Assembly (NCBI GenBank): GCA_025457615.1
Contig: JALOTZ010000024.1
Location: 1 to 50,662 of the forward strand
Direction of reading: 5' to 3'
DNA from: Verrucomicrobiota bacterium
GTDB taxonomy: Bacteria; Verrucomicrobiota; Verrucomicrobiia; Limisphaerales; DSYF01
DNA length: 50,662 nucleotides
The notes under the pieces are model-generated. The model searched no databases, was not told the origin of the DNA, and saw only the letters and a program-made list of their open reading frames with translations. Position numbers and translations under genes: made by a program. Below are positions 10,415 through 18,316 of this stretch, piece by piece (position 1 is the first letter of the stretch; each line of letters begins with the position of its first letter).

Positions 10415-11860
10415 TTACGCGGCCGGTCCGGCCGGGAGGTCCTGTCCGCGACGTTGAGCCAGCTCCTCGCGCATGGTGGTGCAGACATGCTCGTTGAGTC
10501 CGTAAAGGGTGAAGAAGGCGGCGAGCACAACCAAGCCGATGGCGGGGATGAGACTCACCAACAGCAGGATGCCGTGAATGGCTTCCGGGGTCTGCTCCGC
10601 GTTGGGAACATAACCGTAATAGGAAATCAGGAAACCCGCGAACGCCGCCCCGACCCCCATGCCCGCCTTCTGCGCGCAGGTGGTGGCCGAGAACACCACG
10701 CCCGTGGTGCGAACCTTGAACTTCCATTCCTGGAAATCGGCGGTGTCGGCGACCAGCGCCCAGAACAACGTGGCGTTGATGCCGGCGAAGATCATGCCGA
10801 GAATCTGGCAGGTGAACACCCACACCGTGGTCTGGTCCACCTGGATCGCCCGGCCGAACACCTGGAAGTCCACCACCGGGGTGGTCAGGTTGGCGGGGAT
10901 CCAGTAGAAGGGAACCGCGGTCAGCGCGATGAGCCCGATGGTGGTGATGAACGCCCATTTCTTGCCCAGGGCCTTGACGGCGAACCGCGTCATCATCGCC
11001 CCGAAAATCATGCTCAGTCCGCTGATCAAGAACCAGGTGCCAATGCGTCCGCCATCCCATTTGAGGAAGTTCTCGAGGTAGTAGATGCCCGCCGTGCTGC
11101 GGATGACGGCCAGCGTGATGTTCACAATGCCGAACACGAACATCATGATCCAGTGGCGGTTCAGGAACAGGGTCTTCAAGTCCTGGATGAGCCTGGTCTT
11201 CTGGGTGGCCGGCGGATGGATCCGCTCGGTGGTGGTCCAGAACGAGATCAGGAAGAGCACGATGGCCACCGCGGCGAACAGCAGGACGGTGCGTTGGGCC
11301 CCGGCCGCCTGGTTCTCGCCCCCGAACGTCACGATGAGCACCATGAAGCTGGAGTTGGCGATGATGCCGCCGATCTGCGCCAGCGACATGCGGTAGGAGT
11401 TCAGGCTCGTCCGCTCCAACGGGTCGTCCGTCATCACGCCCGACAGCGCCCCGTAGGGGATGTTGATGGCGGAGTAGAGCAGCATCAGCAGGTTGTAGGT
11501 GACCCAGGCCCACACGATCTTGCCCGCCGGACTGAGGTTGGGCGTGGTGAACGCCAGGACAAACACCACGGCCAGCGGCACGCACAGCCACACCAGGTAG
11601 GGACGGAACCGGCCCCACTTCGATTTCGTGCGGTCGGCGAGGGCGCCGATGAAAAAGTCCACCACGCCGTCGGTGCTGCGCGCAAAGAGGAGCATCGTGC
11701 CGGCGGCGGCCGCCGTGATGCCGAAGATGTCCGTGTAGTAGTACATGATGAAGTTCATCATGAGGGCCCACACGAAATTGCTGGCGGTGTCGCCCAGCCC
11801 ATAGCCGAATTTCTCGACAAACGAAAGCTTCACGGACGTTGCTTGGGGATTCATGGTCAT
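10415..11860 (-). CDS. GPH-family glycoside:cation symporter (MFS)
   Basis: A 481-residue polytopic membrane protein with about twelve hydrophobic segments. It shows the glycoside-pentoside-hexuronide family start FVEKFGYGLGDTASNFVWAL with the MMNFIMYYYTDIFGI segment, the cytoplasmic loop signature GALADRTKSKWGRFRPYLVW after helix 2, and YSAINIPYGALSGVMTDDP. The family (MelB, YicJ, XynB types) imports glycosides with Na+ or H+. It lies 30 bp upstream of the phosphorylase gene, so the transported substrate is probably a short beta-gluco-oligosaccharide destined for phosphorolysis. Family confidence is high; the substrate is inferred from context. Confidence 0.88.
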   Translation of the reverse strand: MTMNPQATSVKLSFVEKFGYGLGDTASNFVWALMMNFIMYYYTDIFGITAAAAGTMLLFARSTDGVVDFFIGALADRTKSKWGRFRPYLVWLCVPLAVVFVLAFTTPNLSPAGKIVWAWVTYNLLMLLYSAINIPYGALSGVMTDDPLERTSLNSYRMSLAQIGGIIANSSFMVLIVTFGGENQAAGAQRTVLLFAAVAIVLFLISFWTTTERIHPPATQKTRLIQDLKTLFLNRHWIMMFVFGIVNITLAVIRSTAGIYYLENFLKWDGGRIGTWFLISGLSMIFGAMMTRFAVKALGKKWAFITTIGLIALTAVPFYWIPANLTTPVVDFQVFGRAIQVDQTTVWVFTCQILGMIFAGINATLFWALVADTADFQEWKFKVRTTGVVFSATTCAQKAGMGVGAAFAGFLISYYGYVPNAEQTPEAIHGILLLVSLIPAIGLVVLAAFFTLYGLNEHVCTTMREELAQRRGQDLPAGPAA

Positions 11861-11920
11861 GCGTCGTTGGCAGGTTGAAGACAGGCGGTGAGGGTTGGGT
11901 TCGCGTCCGTGGGTTTCATG

Positions 11921-13264
11921 TCAGGGTCGGGCAGCCACGTGGAACGGCACGTTGGCCACGGCCGCTCCGGCAGGGTTGTAAACATAGGCAAACAAGCGGT
12001 AACCACCCGGCTGTTCGGGCGCGCGCACCTCGGCGTGCTGAAGGTCGCCCTGAAGAATGATCGAGGTCAGTTCCGGCAGGAGCTCTTCCGCAGCCCCGGC
12101 AGTCAATGGTTTCATCTGTTCGGGCTGAACCACCCAGCGCACCCGCAACGGCTGGCCGGCCGGATCGGCAGCGGACAATTCGGCGCGAAAGACCGTTCCC
12201 GGCTCCAGCTCAGGCTTTCCACGCAGCTTGAGCTGCTGGATGACCGGACACCGCTGGGCGGGCGGATGGCCGGTCCACAACTCCGTCATCATGTCCACTG
12301 CCTGCAACCGCGCGCCGTCCTTGAGAAACATGCCGAACCAGGTGGCCGTGCCTTCCTGCTTTTCCCCCCAAAGAAAGGCGTAAGAGCCGAGGCACAGCGG
12401 CTTGCCTTCAATGGAGCCGCGGTAGGCCGCACGATAGCGCCCGGCCTTCTCGGTGCTGGTCAACTCGTAAGCCGCGTTCCAGGGGGTCTTGGCCGATTCC
12501 CACCGGCCCGGCGGACCGAACTCCGTGATGATGTAGGGCTTGGTCCCGCCAAGCTTCGGGTAGCGCTCGGCAATCGAGGACGCCCCCGCATAGCTGTTGA
12601 TCCCGACAATGTCCACGTCCGGACAGAGCTTGTGGAGGTTGGGGACCCGGGCCCCACCCAGTTCGGCCAGCACGGTCATGGTGGGATGGTTGGTATCGAG
12701 TTGTTTGACCAGCCGCGCGGCGTCGTTGACCGCCTTCCAAATCTCGATCTTGTCCCCGTGCTCGCCTTCCATCTCGTTGCCCACACCCCAGAGCAACACC
12801 GCCGGGTGATCCTTGTAGCGGAGCACACTCTGTCGGACGTCTTCCAACTGCTGCTTCACCATCGCCGGGTTGCTGTAATCAAACCCTTCCGTGTCGTGCT
12901 CGTGGTGGAGCCAGATGCCCACGCAGACGGTCAGGCCCAGCTTCTGCGCCTCGTCGAGCACCGCTTGAATGCGGTCGCCCCCCCAGGTGCGGATCGAGTT
13001 GGCACCCGCGTCCTTGAGGGCGGCCAGGGAACCCTCCCCGCCCGCGCCCTTGATGAAGTAGGGCGAGCCCGCCCGCCGCAACTGCCAGCCGTGATTGGTC
13101 TGGACCAACTCGACCCGAATCGCCTCCGCCCGCGTTCCGCAGGTGCCGGAAAACGCGGCCAGAACCAAGGCAAACAGCAATCCCGCCCGTCCGAACAGGT
13201 TCAGTGTTATGACGTGGGATGAGGTTCTTCCGGGATATCCCGAATCCGCTTCAAGTTGAGTCAT
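11921..13264 (-). CDS. TIM-barrel glycoside hydrolase (GH2-catalytic/GH5/GH158-like) with C-terminal Ig-like domain
   Basis: The ATG ending at 13264 gives 447 residues, with a hydrophobic export signal (GRAGLLFALVLAAFSGTCG) within the first ~45 residues. A longer upstream start would run into the GH30 gene with non-protein-like sequence. The barrel carries YFIKGAGGEGSLAALKDAGA, NSIRTWGGDRIQAVLDEAQK, the acid/base glutamate in LLWGVGNEMEGEHGD and the nucleophile in PYIITEFGPPGRWES. The last ~90 residues form an Ig-like beta domain (PLRVRWVVQPEQ, YRLFAYVYNPAGAAVANVPF). A single barrel plus C-terminal Ig-like domain recalls the GH158 endo-beta-1,3-glucanases, but GH2-type or GH5 assignments cannot be excluded by eye. 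The gene is 16 bp downstream of GH30, so the two are probably cotranscribed. Confidence 0.78.
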   Translation of the reverse strand: MTQLEADSGYPGRTSSHVITLNLFGRAGLLFALVLAAFSGTCGTRAEAIRVELVQTNHGWQLRRAGSPYFIKGAGGEGSLAALKDAGANSIRTWGGDRIQAVLDEAQKLGLTVCVGIWLHHEHDTEGFDYSNPAMVKQQLEDVRQSVLRYKDHPAVLLWGVGNEMEGEHGDKIEIWKAVNDAARLVKQLDTNHPTMTVLAELGGARVPNLHKLCPDVDIVGINSYAGASSIAERYPKLGGTKPYIITEFGPPGRWESAKTPWNAAYELTSTEKAGRYRAAYRGSIEGKPLCLGSYAFLWGEKQEGTATWFGMFLKDGARLQAVDMMTELWTGHPPAQRCPVIQQLKLRGKPELEPGTVFRAELSAADPAGQPLRVRWVVQPEQMKPLTAGAAEELLPELTSIILQGDLQHAEVRAPEQPGGYRLFAYVYNPAGAAVANVPFHVAARP

Positions 13265-13280
13265 AGGCTGGCGTCGAGGT

Positions 13281-14783
13281 TCACAAGCGACAGGGTTTCT
13301 CCCAAAGCACGGTCTGCAGGGCCTGGGGTGGAATGCGCAGCGACACCCGCCGATCCCCGCACACCAACTGATAGGTCCGCTCCCGGGCGTTGGCGTTGAG
13401 GATGACCACCGCCACGCGCCCATCGGGATTCAGGCAGGCTGTCACCATCAGCTCGCGCGCACCCGAATCCACCCCGATCCGGAAGGCGCCCGGACGGATA
13501 TATCGGCTGAAGTGACACATCACATCGTAGAGCGGCGTGGAATAGACCTCGCGGCTCTTCGTGTTCACGATGACCGGTGCAATGCACCAGTTCCGCGCAT
13601 GGTTGGGCCCCCCCTGCTGGTCCAGCACCAGGTTCCAATCCACCCACCCCGCCAGCCAACTGTTCAGCCCGCCGATGAGATCACAGGCGTAGCGGAAAAC
13701 GGGGACGTATTGAGGATGCAAATACTTGTCCTGTTCCGGCGCCCAGTCGTAACCCCAGTCGGTCGCTTCCGCGCGCCAGTACCAGTCATCGTCCCGCCAG
13801 ACCGGCACCTCGGCGTCGATGCAGCCCTCGGTGTGCAGCAGCACCTGATCAGGGAACCGTTGGTGGACCGCGTTCAGCGCCTCGGGATACCAGTTGGTGG
13901 TGCTGCTGTACCAGTGCACCGCAGTGCCCCACACCAACCGGGCCACCCCGGGATCGCCCAGAATCTCCTCCGCCCACGCCTGCACGTGGTCGCGGTTCTG
14001 GTCGTAAATGAGGATCTTCGCCCCAATCCGGTCGGCGGCAAACCGGGGGCCCAGATGATCCCGGACAAACTCAGCCATCTGCCGCGGAGTGAACACCATG
14101 CTCTCCCACTGGCCGCCATTGCCCAGCGGCTCGTTCTCGACCGTGACCGCCCAGATGGGAATGCCCTCGTCCGCATAGGCCTGAATGTACTTGGAGAAGT
14201 AGAGCGCCCACGTCGGGTAATACTCCGGCTTCAGCGCGCCCCCCTGCCAAGCGCCGTTGTCTTTCATCCACGGCGGCGCGGTCCACGGCGAGGCCATGAT
14301 CTTGAAGTCGGCGCCGGGCACCGAGCGCGCCTCGCGGATCAACGGAATCAAATCATCCAGATCCTCACGCAGGCTGAAATCCTTCAGCTCCCGATCGCCC
14401 GGCGTGTTGGCATAGGCGTAGTTCGTCAGGGAGAAATCACAACTGTTGATGTGGGTCCGCGCGAGGCTGTAGTGCGCGCCGGCAGGACTGAAATACGCCT
14501 CGATCACTTGCCGACGTTGTGCTGGATCCAACTGGCTCAACACAAAGGCTGAGGACTCCGTGAAAGCGCCACCAATGCCCACAATCTCCTGATATCGCTG
14601 CCCGGGCAGCAGTCGGATCACCGGCACCCCAAGCGGCGCGGGATCCGTCGTCTCGCAGACCTCACGTTCGGCGAGCCGGGCCCCGGCCCGCGAGGACTCA
14701 ACCACCCGGACCTTCCCGGGCTGGGCAGCGCAGCCAGTCAGCAACCCGGCCATCAGACCCACGGCCAACAGGAGAGCCAACGC
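13281..14783 (-). CDS. GH30 glycoside hydrolase, lipoprotein
   Basis: The catalytic body fits glycoside hydrolase family 30: QEIVGIGGAFTESSAFVLSQ, HYSLARTHINSCDFSLTNYA, FKIMASPWTAPPWMKDNG, acid/base glutamate in IWAVTVENEPLGNGGQWES, nucleophile in QVLLHTEGCIDAE, and LNSWLAGWVDWNLVLDQQGG. Members include beta-glucosylceramidase and beta-1,6- or beta-1,3-glucosidases; here side-branch removal from a beta-glucan is likely. A lipobox (GLLTGC) predicts a lipoprotein. The start is unclear. I use a TTG at 14783, which gives about 500 residues with signal and lipobox close to the N-terminus. In-frame extensions reach 15029 or 15125 but run through hairpin-rich, apparently non-coding DNA. An Arg/Lys-rich stretch just upstream of 14783 would suit a signal n-region but lacks a start codon. 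Confidence 0.85.
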   Translation of the reverse strand, partial: ALALLLAVGLMAGLLTGCAAQPGKVRVVESSRAGARLAEREVCETTDPAPLGVPVIRLLPGQRYQEIVGIGGAFTESSAFVLSQLDPAQRRQVIEAYFSPAGAHYSLARTHINSCDFSLTNYAYANTPGDRELKDFSLREDLDDLIPLIREARSVPGADFKIMASPWTAPPWMKDNGAWQGGALKPEYYPTWALYFSKYIQAYADEGIPIWAVTVENEPLGNGGQWESMVFTPRQMAEFVRDHLGPRFAADRIGAKILIYDQNRDHVQAWAEEILGDPGVARLVWGTAVHWYSSTTNWYPEALNAVHQRFPDQVLLHTEGCIDAEVPVWRDDDWYWRAEATDWGYDWAPEQDKYLHPQYVPVFRYACDLIGGLNSWLAGWVDWNLVLDQQGGPNHARNWCIAPVIVNTKSREVYSTPLYDVMCHFSRYIRPGAFRIGVDSGARELMVTACLNPDGRVAVVILNANARERTYQLVCGDRRVSLRIPPQALQTVLWEKPCRL

Positions 14784-14812
14784 CCCGGAATGCTTTCTCC
14801 TTCTCGTTCTCT

Positions 14813-14858
14813 TTCTCTTTATCGATTGGTTGGGAACGGCCGAGGGCGATAAAGAGAA
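14813..14858. repeat. Purine/pyrimidine inverted repeat upstream of GH30
   Basis: TTCTCTTTATCG (14813-14824) and CGATAAAGAGAA (14847-14858) form a perfect 12-bp inverted repeat around a 22-base loop. Both arms continue outward as pyrimidine-rich and purine-rich tracts (14794-14824 and 14847-14880) that pair imperfectly. The element sits just upstream of the GH30 lipoprotein signal sequence and may affect its expression or mark a repeated intergenic element. Confidence 0.5.
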
Positions 14859-14889
14859 CGAGGAAGAGAAGGATAAGGAGGAGGCAGGT

Positions 14890-15125
14890 TTAATGAACCC
14901 CTGAACCGTGGCCGCCGACGTGAATCGGCTCGTTTCAACGAGCGGGAAATATGGCGCGGACTCACCTGTCTGCGTGCCCCGCACAGGCAGGCGTCCACGG
15001 CTACAAGGTTCAGGGGGAGGTGCATCCATCCCCCAGCCGGTCTTCGCAAATGGAAATCGTCTGGTCACAGTCCGCGGCATCTCATCGCCACCACCCGGCC
15101 GGGCGCACGAGAGCCAAGCACCCAA
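14890..15125. other. Hairpin-rich intergenic DNA between GH30 and the divergent secreted protein
   Basis: This stretch reads open in the GH30 frame but the translation is Pro/Ser/Gly-rich without protein character. It contains several short inverted repeats, for example GCCGA/TCGGC around 14916-14931, CTCGTT/AACGAG around 14930-14943, and a CCTGTCTGCGTG / GCACAGGCAGG pair around 14966-14992. I read it as non-coding, possibly a decayed intergenic repeat element. No RNA family is recognised. Confidence 0.35.
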
Positions 15126-15182
15126 GATGGACCGGCATGAGTAGGCGATGATTTACACCAGGCCAGCGGAAAGAAAAGAAAA

Positions 15183-15225
15183 ATGTGATATACAAGTTGA
15201 CACATGAATGGGCGCGTAGTAAAAG
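15183..15225 (+). promoter_or_regulatory. Candidate promoter/operator of the Ig-like secreted protein gene
   Basis: A consensus -35 TTGACA (15197-15202) is followed after 17 bases by a weak -10 TAAAAG (15220-15225). The -35 is embedded in an interrupted palindrome ATGTG (15183-15187) ... CACAT (15201-15205). A perfect palindrome GTTGATCAAC lies at 15275-15284, between this element and the ATG at 15306. Both palindromes are candidate regulator sites. The weak -10 limits confidence. Confidence 0.3.
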
Positions 15226-15305
15226 ACGTTACACACGCGCGCAGCCGGACGCTGCGGCGTTTGCCCGTTTGATAGTTGATCAACCTCAAATACGTTAGCA
15301 TCAGT

Positions 15306-17438
15306 ATGAATAAACCAATCCCTACCCGTCTGTTCCACAGCGTGACTCGCGTGGCGAGCTGCGCCGCCGGTCTGAAAGTCTCGAGCGCCTTGCGGCGCAG
15401 TGTGTCGGCCATGCTGGTGGCCGCTTGTTTCATGGGCTTTGCAATCTTCGCCAATGCCGTCACGGTCAAGGTGGATTCCACCAAGACCTGGCTTGGATTT
15501 AATAACGTCATTGGGACCAACGGCTGGAGCAGCTATCAGTTCGGCAGCCCCTGGGCTTTGCCGGATCTGCGTGCAACCTTCTACCCCACGAACGTCCCGA
15601 CCGGTTGGCCACTGAGGACGTCCGGTGTTCTGCAGGTAAACACGAACACCTACGCGCCCGGCACCGGGGCTCCACCCGACACCAATTACTGGAACTATTC
15701 CGACGGCACCGCAAACAAACTCATCGAAGCAAACTTGTATGTGGACGCCGGCACCAACTACGGGGGTGACACCGTCACTTTCCAAGGCACGGTTCTATCC
15801 AACACCATACCGATGAACACCATTGGCGGGCTGCCGACGGTCTCGCCCGCCAGGTGGCAGGTCGTGGCGTTCATCAAGGAATTCAGTGCGCCCGGTGTAC
15901 TCACTGGCATTACCGAGACCACCAATCTTTCAGCGGGAGCCTTCTCCATTAATCGAGCTATCCCCGCTGGCTATATCGCCCAATATGGCTTCAAGACCTT
16001 TGGCCCGAACACCGGCCCCGGTTCCCCCGATGCCCTCACCGGTCTGGGCGTGCAGGTGGAGGATTCGGACCCCGCCATTTTCGCTCAACCCACGGGTGTG
16101 TTGACCAACCTGGGCAGCGCCTTCAATCTCAGTGTGAAAGCCTTTGGAGCCACTACACTCAGCTACCAGTGGCAGAAGAACGGGACAAACCTCGCCAACG
16201 GTGGCACCATCTCCGGCGCCACCAGCACGAATCTGGTCATCAGCAGCGCGGTGGTCGCCGATACCGGCAGCTACCGCTGTGTCGTGACGGATACAGCCGG
16301 GACCGCGGTTTCCACGGCGGTCACCGTCACCATCTTTGACATCCTGATCACCGACCAACCCGACGACCTGCGGTTGCCAGTGGGTTCCACCGCTGAATTC
16401 ACGGTGGGGGCCACCAGCGCCAATCCGATAACCTATCAGTGGCGCTCCATCATTGGCGGCGTGACCAACGTGATCGCCGGAGCCACCAACGCCACCCTGA
16501 CCCTGACCAACGTTCAAACCACCGCGTCAGGCACTTATTACGTCACGATCACGGCCGGCGCCAACAGCGTGACCGCGGACGCCATTCTGCGGGTGCGCAC
16601 CCCGGCCGACTGGGTCAACTTCCTCGAGAATCCCGGGTTCGAGGACGACCCGGCTGGTTTGAACGAGTCGCCGTGGGTCAGGTTCGGCGAAGAGGTGTTT
16701 CCGCTGACACCCGACATCGGCGCGTTCGTGGACTCGTCCGACGTCTATTACGGGCAGGATCCGGTCAATGTGTATGCCGGGACCTACGTCAGTTTCACCA
16801 CGTTTAACGGCACCTGGTCGGGCATCTACCAGGACGTGCCGACGACGCCCGGAACAACCTTCTCGGCGGACATGTGGTTTTACCATGCCGGCGGCTCCGG
16901 GGGCGACCCGATGCCCGGTCCCTGGCTTCCGGCCACCAACGAGTGCTACCTCGAGATTCAGTTCCGCAACAACCTGGATCAATGCATCCATCAGTACATC
17001 AGTTCCCTGATGGACTACACCACCCAGAGCAACGTGTGGTTCCAACTGGCGGCCACGAACGCGGGCGCCTATTCGGTACCGAACACACCGCCCACCAACA
17101 ATACGCCCTATCTGGTCGCTCCCGAAGGAACGGTCAGCGTGCGTTTCCAAGTCACCCTGCACAACATCAGTGGCAGCTCGTTGCAAGGGTCGCTCTACTA
17201 CGACAACGCCCGGCTGATGCTGAAGCTGCCGGTCACGCTCAAGGTGTCCCAGTCGGGCGGCAACACCTTGGTTTCATGGGAAACCTTGGGGGCCACCAGT
17301 TACCAGGTGCAGTACAAGAACAGTCTGAGCGATGTGACTTGGACGAACCTCGAGGTGGTGGCCGGCACCGGCTCCACCGTGACCAGGAGTTACTCGTCCG
17401 CGGGGACAGGACGGCTCTACCGCGTGTTGACATTGTAA
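15306..17438 (+). CDS. Secreted Ig-like/CBM-like protein, probable glucan-binding protein
   Basis: I chose the ATG at 15306 (710 residues) over the upstream one at 15276 because it begins a long signal peptide whose hydrophobic core (MLVAACFMGFAIFANA) ends with cleavage near residue 51. Residues ~52-255 form an unrecognised beta-rich domain. Two Ig-like domains follow (~260-343 with LSYQWQKNGTNL and ADTGSYRCVVTDTAG; ~345-431 with TYQWRSIIGGV and ASGTYYVTI). Then comes a CBM-like sandwich (~439-638: ENPGFEDDPAGLNESPW, GIYQDVPTTPG, LYYDNARL) and a C-terminal module (SYQVQYKNSLSDVTWTNLEV to RLYRVLTL). The last two parts resemble those of the GH16 enzyme at 3938-5608. No catalytic motif is evident. 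A polysaccharide-capturing role at the cell surface is my inference. Confidence 0.75.
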   Translation: MNKPIPTRLFHSVTRVASCAAGLKVSSALRRSVSAMLVAACFMGFAIFANAVTVKVDSTKTWLGFNNVIGTNGWSSYQFGSPWALPDLRATFYPTNVPTGWPLRTSGVLQVNTNTYAPGTGAPPDTNYWNYSDGTANKLIEANLYVDAGTNYGGDTVTFQGTVLSNTIPMNTIGGLPTVSPARWQVVAFIKEFSAPGVLTGITETTNLSAGAFSINRAIPAGYIAQYGFKTFGPNTGPGSPDALTGLGVQVEDSDPAIFAQPTGVLTNLGSAFNLSVKAFGATTLSYQWQKNGTNLANGGTISGATSTNLVISSAVVADTGSYRCVVTDTAGTAVSTAVTVTIFDILITDQPDDLRLPVGSTAEFTVGATSANPITYQWRSIIGGVTNVIAGATNATLTLTNVQTTASGTYYVTITAGANSVTADAILRVRTPADWVNFLENPGFEDDPAGLNESPWVRFGEEVFPLTPDIGAFVDSSDVYYGQDPVNVYAGTYVSFTTFNGTWSGIYQDVPTTPGTTFSADMWFYHAGGSGGDPMPGPWLPATNECYLEIQFRNNLDQCIHQYISSLMDYTTQSNVWFQLAATNAGAYSVPNTPPTNNTPYLVAPEGTVSVRFQVTLHNISGSSLQGSLYYDNARLMLKLPVTLKVSQSGGNTLVSWETLGATSYQVQYKNSLSDVTWTNLEVVAGTGSTVTRSYSSAGTGRLYRVLTL

Positions 17439-17452
17439 GAGGTTAAGAGCCA

Positions 17453-17494
17453 GGCCCCGGAGTTGAGAATCACTCGGCTCCGGGGCTGTTTTTG
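17453..17494 (+). terminator. Rho-independent terminator after the Ig-like protein gene
   Basis: A perfect 9-bp stem GCCCCGGAG (17454-17462) / CTCCGGGGC (17478-17486) is followed by TG and five T residues (17489-17493), 15 bases downstream of the stop codon at 17438. This is a canonical intrinsic terminator on the plus strand. Confidence 0.85.
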
Positions 17495-17532
17495 TACGCC
17501 GGACCCAGCACCTCCACGATCGCTCGCGCGCG

Positions 17533-17626
17533 GAGATGAGGGGCCAAGGCCTGCGGGGGCGGCTGCATCCGATGAAGCCGCATCTCAGTCCAAGGATTCA
17601 CGAACCACACCGTTCTGTGGTGTGAA
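17533..17626. repeat. Nested inverted repeats in intergenic DNA
   Basis: An outer pair GAGATG (17533-17538) / CATCTC (17581-17586) encloses two inner hairpins: a GGCC-AA-GGCC turn at about 17541-17550, and GCGGCT (17559-17564) / AGCCGC (17576-17581) with CAT/ATG pairing inside. A separate hairpin follows: TTCAC (17597-17601) plus ACCACA (17604-17609) pairing with TGTGGT (17616-17621) plus GTGAA (17622-17626). It could be a structured RNA or the end of a small non-autonomous mobile element; no family is recognised. Confidence 0.45.
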
Positions 17627-18316
17627 CCCAGATTCCGCAATTCAGGTTCAGCCGGAGGCGGGTTGAAGCGGCGTTTCCTCCGGGTCTTCGGGTGTTTGGC
17701 GTGCGAGCCGGCGCAGGATCTGGCCCGCCGCCTCCAACTGCGGCGCAGTTGCCGTCAACCACGTCCGCAGCCGCTCGGAGCAGGCTTTTGACACCGCCCA
17801 CCTTTCCGCCTTTACCGCCAGTTTCACCACCCGCTGTCGCCCGCTTTCCACCACCCGCACGGCGGGGCAGAACTGGACCTGATGGCAAATGGGCAGGGCC
17901 GGAGGTACGGCTTCGAGTTCAAGCATGGCGACGCGCCGTCCATGACCAGGTCCATCGCACGACGTTGCGCTGCCAGGCTTCCGCGATCGTCTCCTGAGCG
18001 AAGTGGCCCTGACGAGGAAAGGCACGCTCTCCACCGCATGAACCCAGGAAGGATACCGAAGTGTTCCGGGCCTGCATCAGCCGGGTCTCATGCCTGACCC
18101 TGCGCCCGGGAAGACATGGTGACATGGACAAACCTCCCACCGCACAAACCTTCTGGCACATCCTCTCCACCCGACGGGCGTCAGCCAATCCCCACCGCTT
18201 CTTCCGTGGGGTTCCGTTCCCCAGGACCTTCCATTCGGATCGCATCGCAGGGATCGGCGCGAGGCGTTTGACAGAACGGAATTGCCTTACGCTCCCGCGG
18301 TCGAGAGGATTGGATC
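17627..18316. other. 690-bp stretch without a recognisable gene, possible decayed ORF on minus strand
   Basis: The best candidate is a minus-strand frame at 17648-18034. Its last ~55 residues have helical, protein-like character (VVKLAVKAERWAVSKACSER, LRTWLTATAPQLEAAGQILR), but the N-terminal half does not. Neighbouring frames show other short plausible pieces. This suggests a degraded gene fragment, family unknown. The 3' part (18250-18316) is the upstream region of the AraC-type regulator gene and includes a TTGACA near 18270 without a convincing -10 partner. Confidence 0.25.

Noticed and set aside
14784-15125. Upstream extension of the GH30 protein to 614 residues
   Set aside because: The added ~114 residues cross hairpin-rich DNA and push the lipobox far from the N-terminus.
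17598-18245. Possible transposase or insertion-sequence end in the region before the AraC gene
   Set aside because: No transposase motif, no target-site duplication and no matching second end could be found; only hairpins and a weak frame remain.
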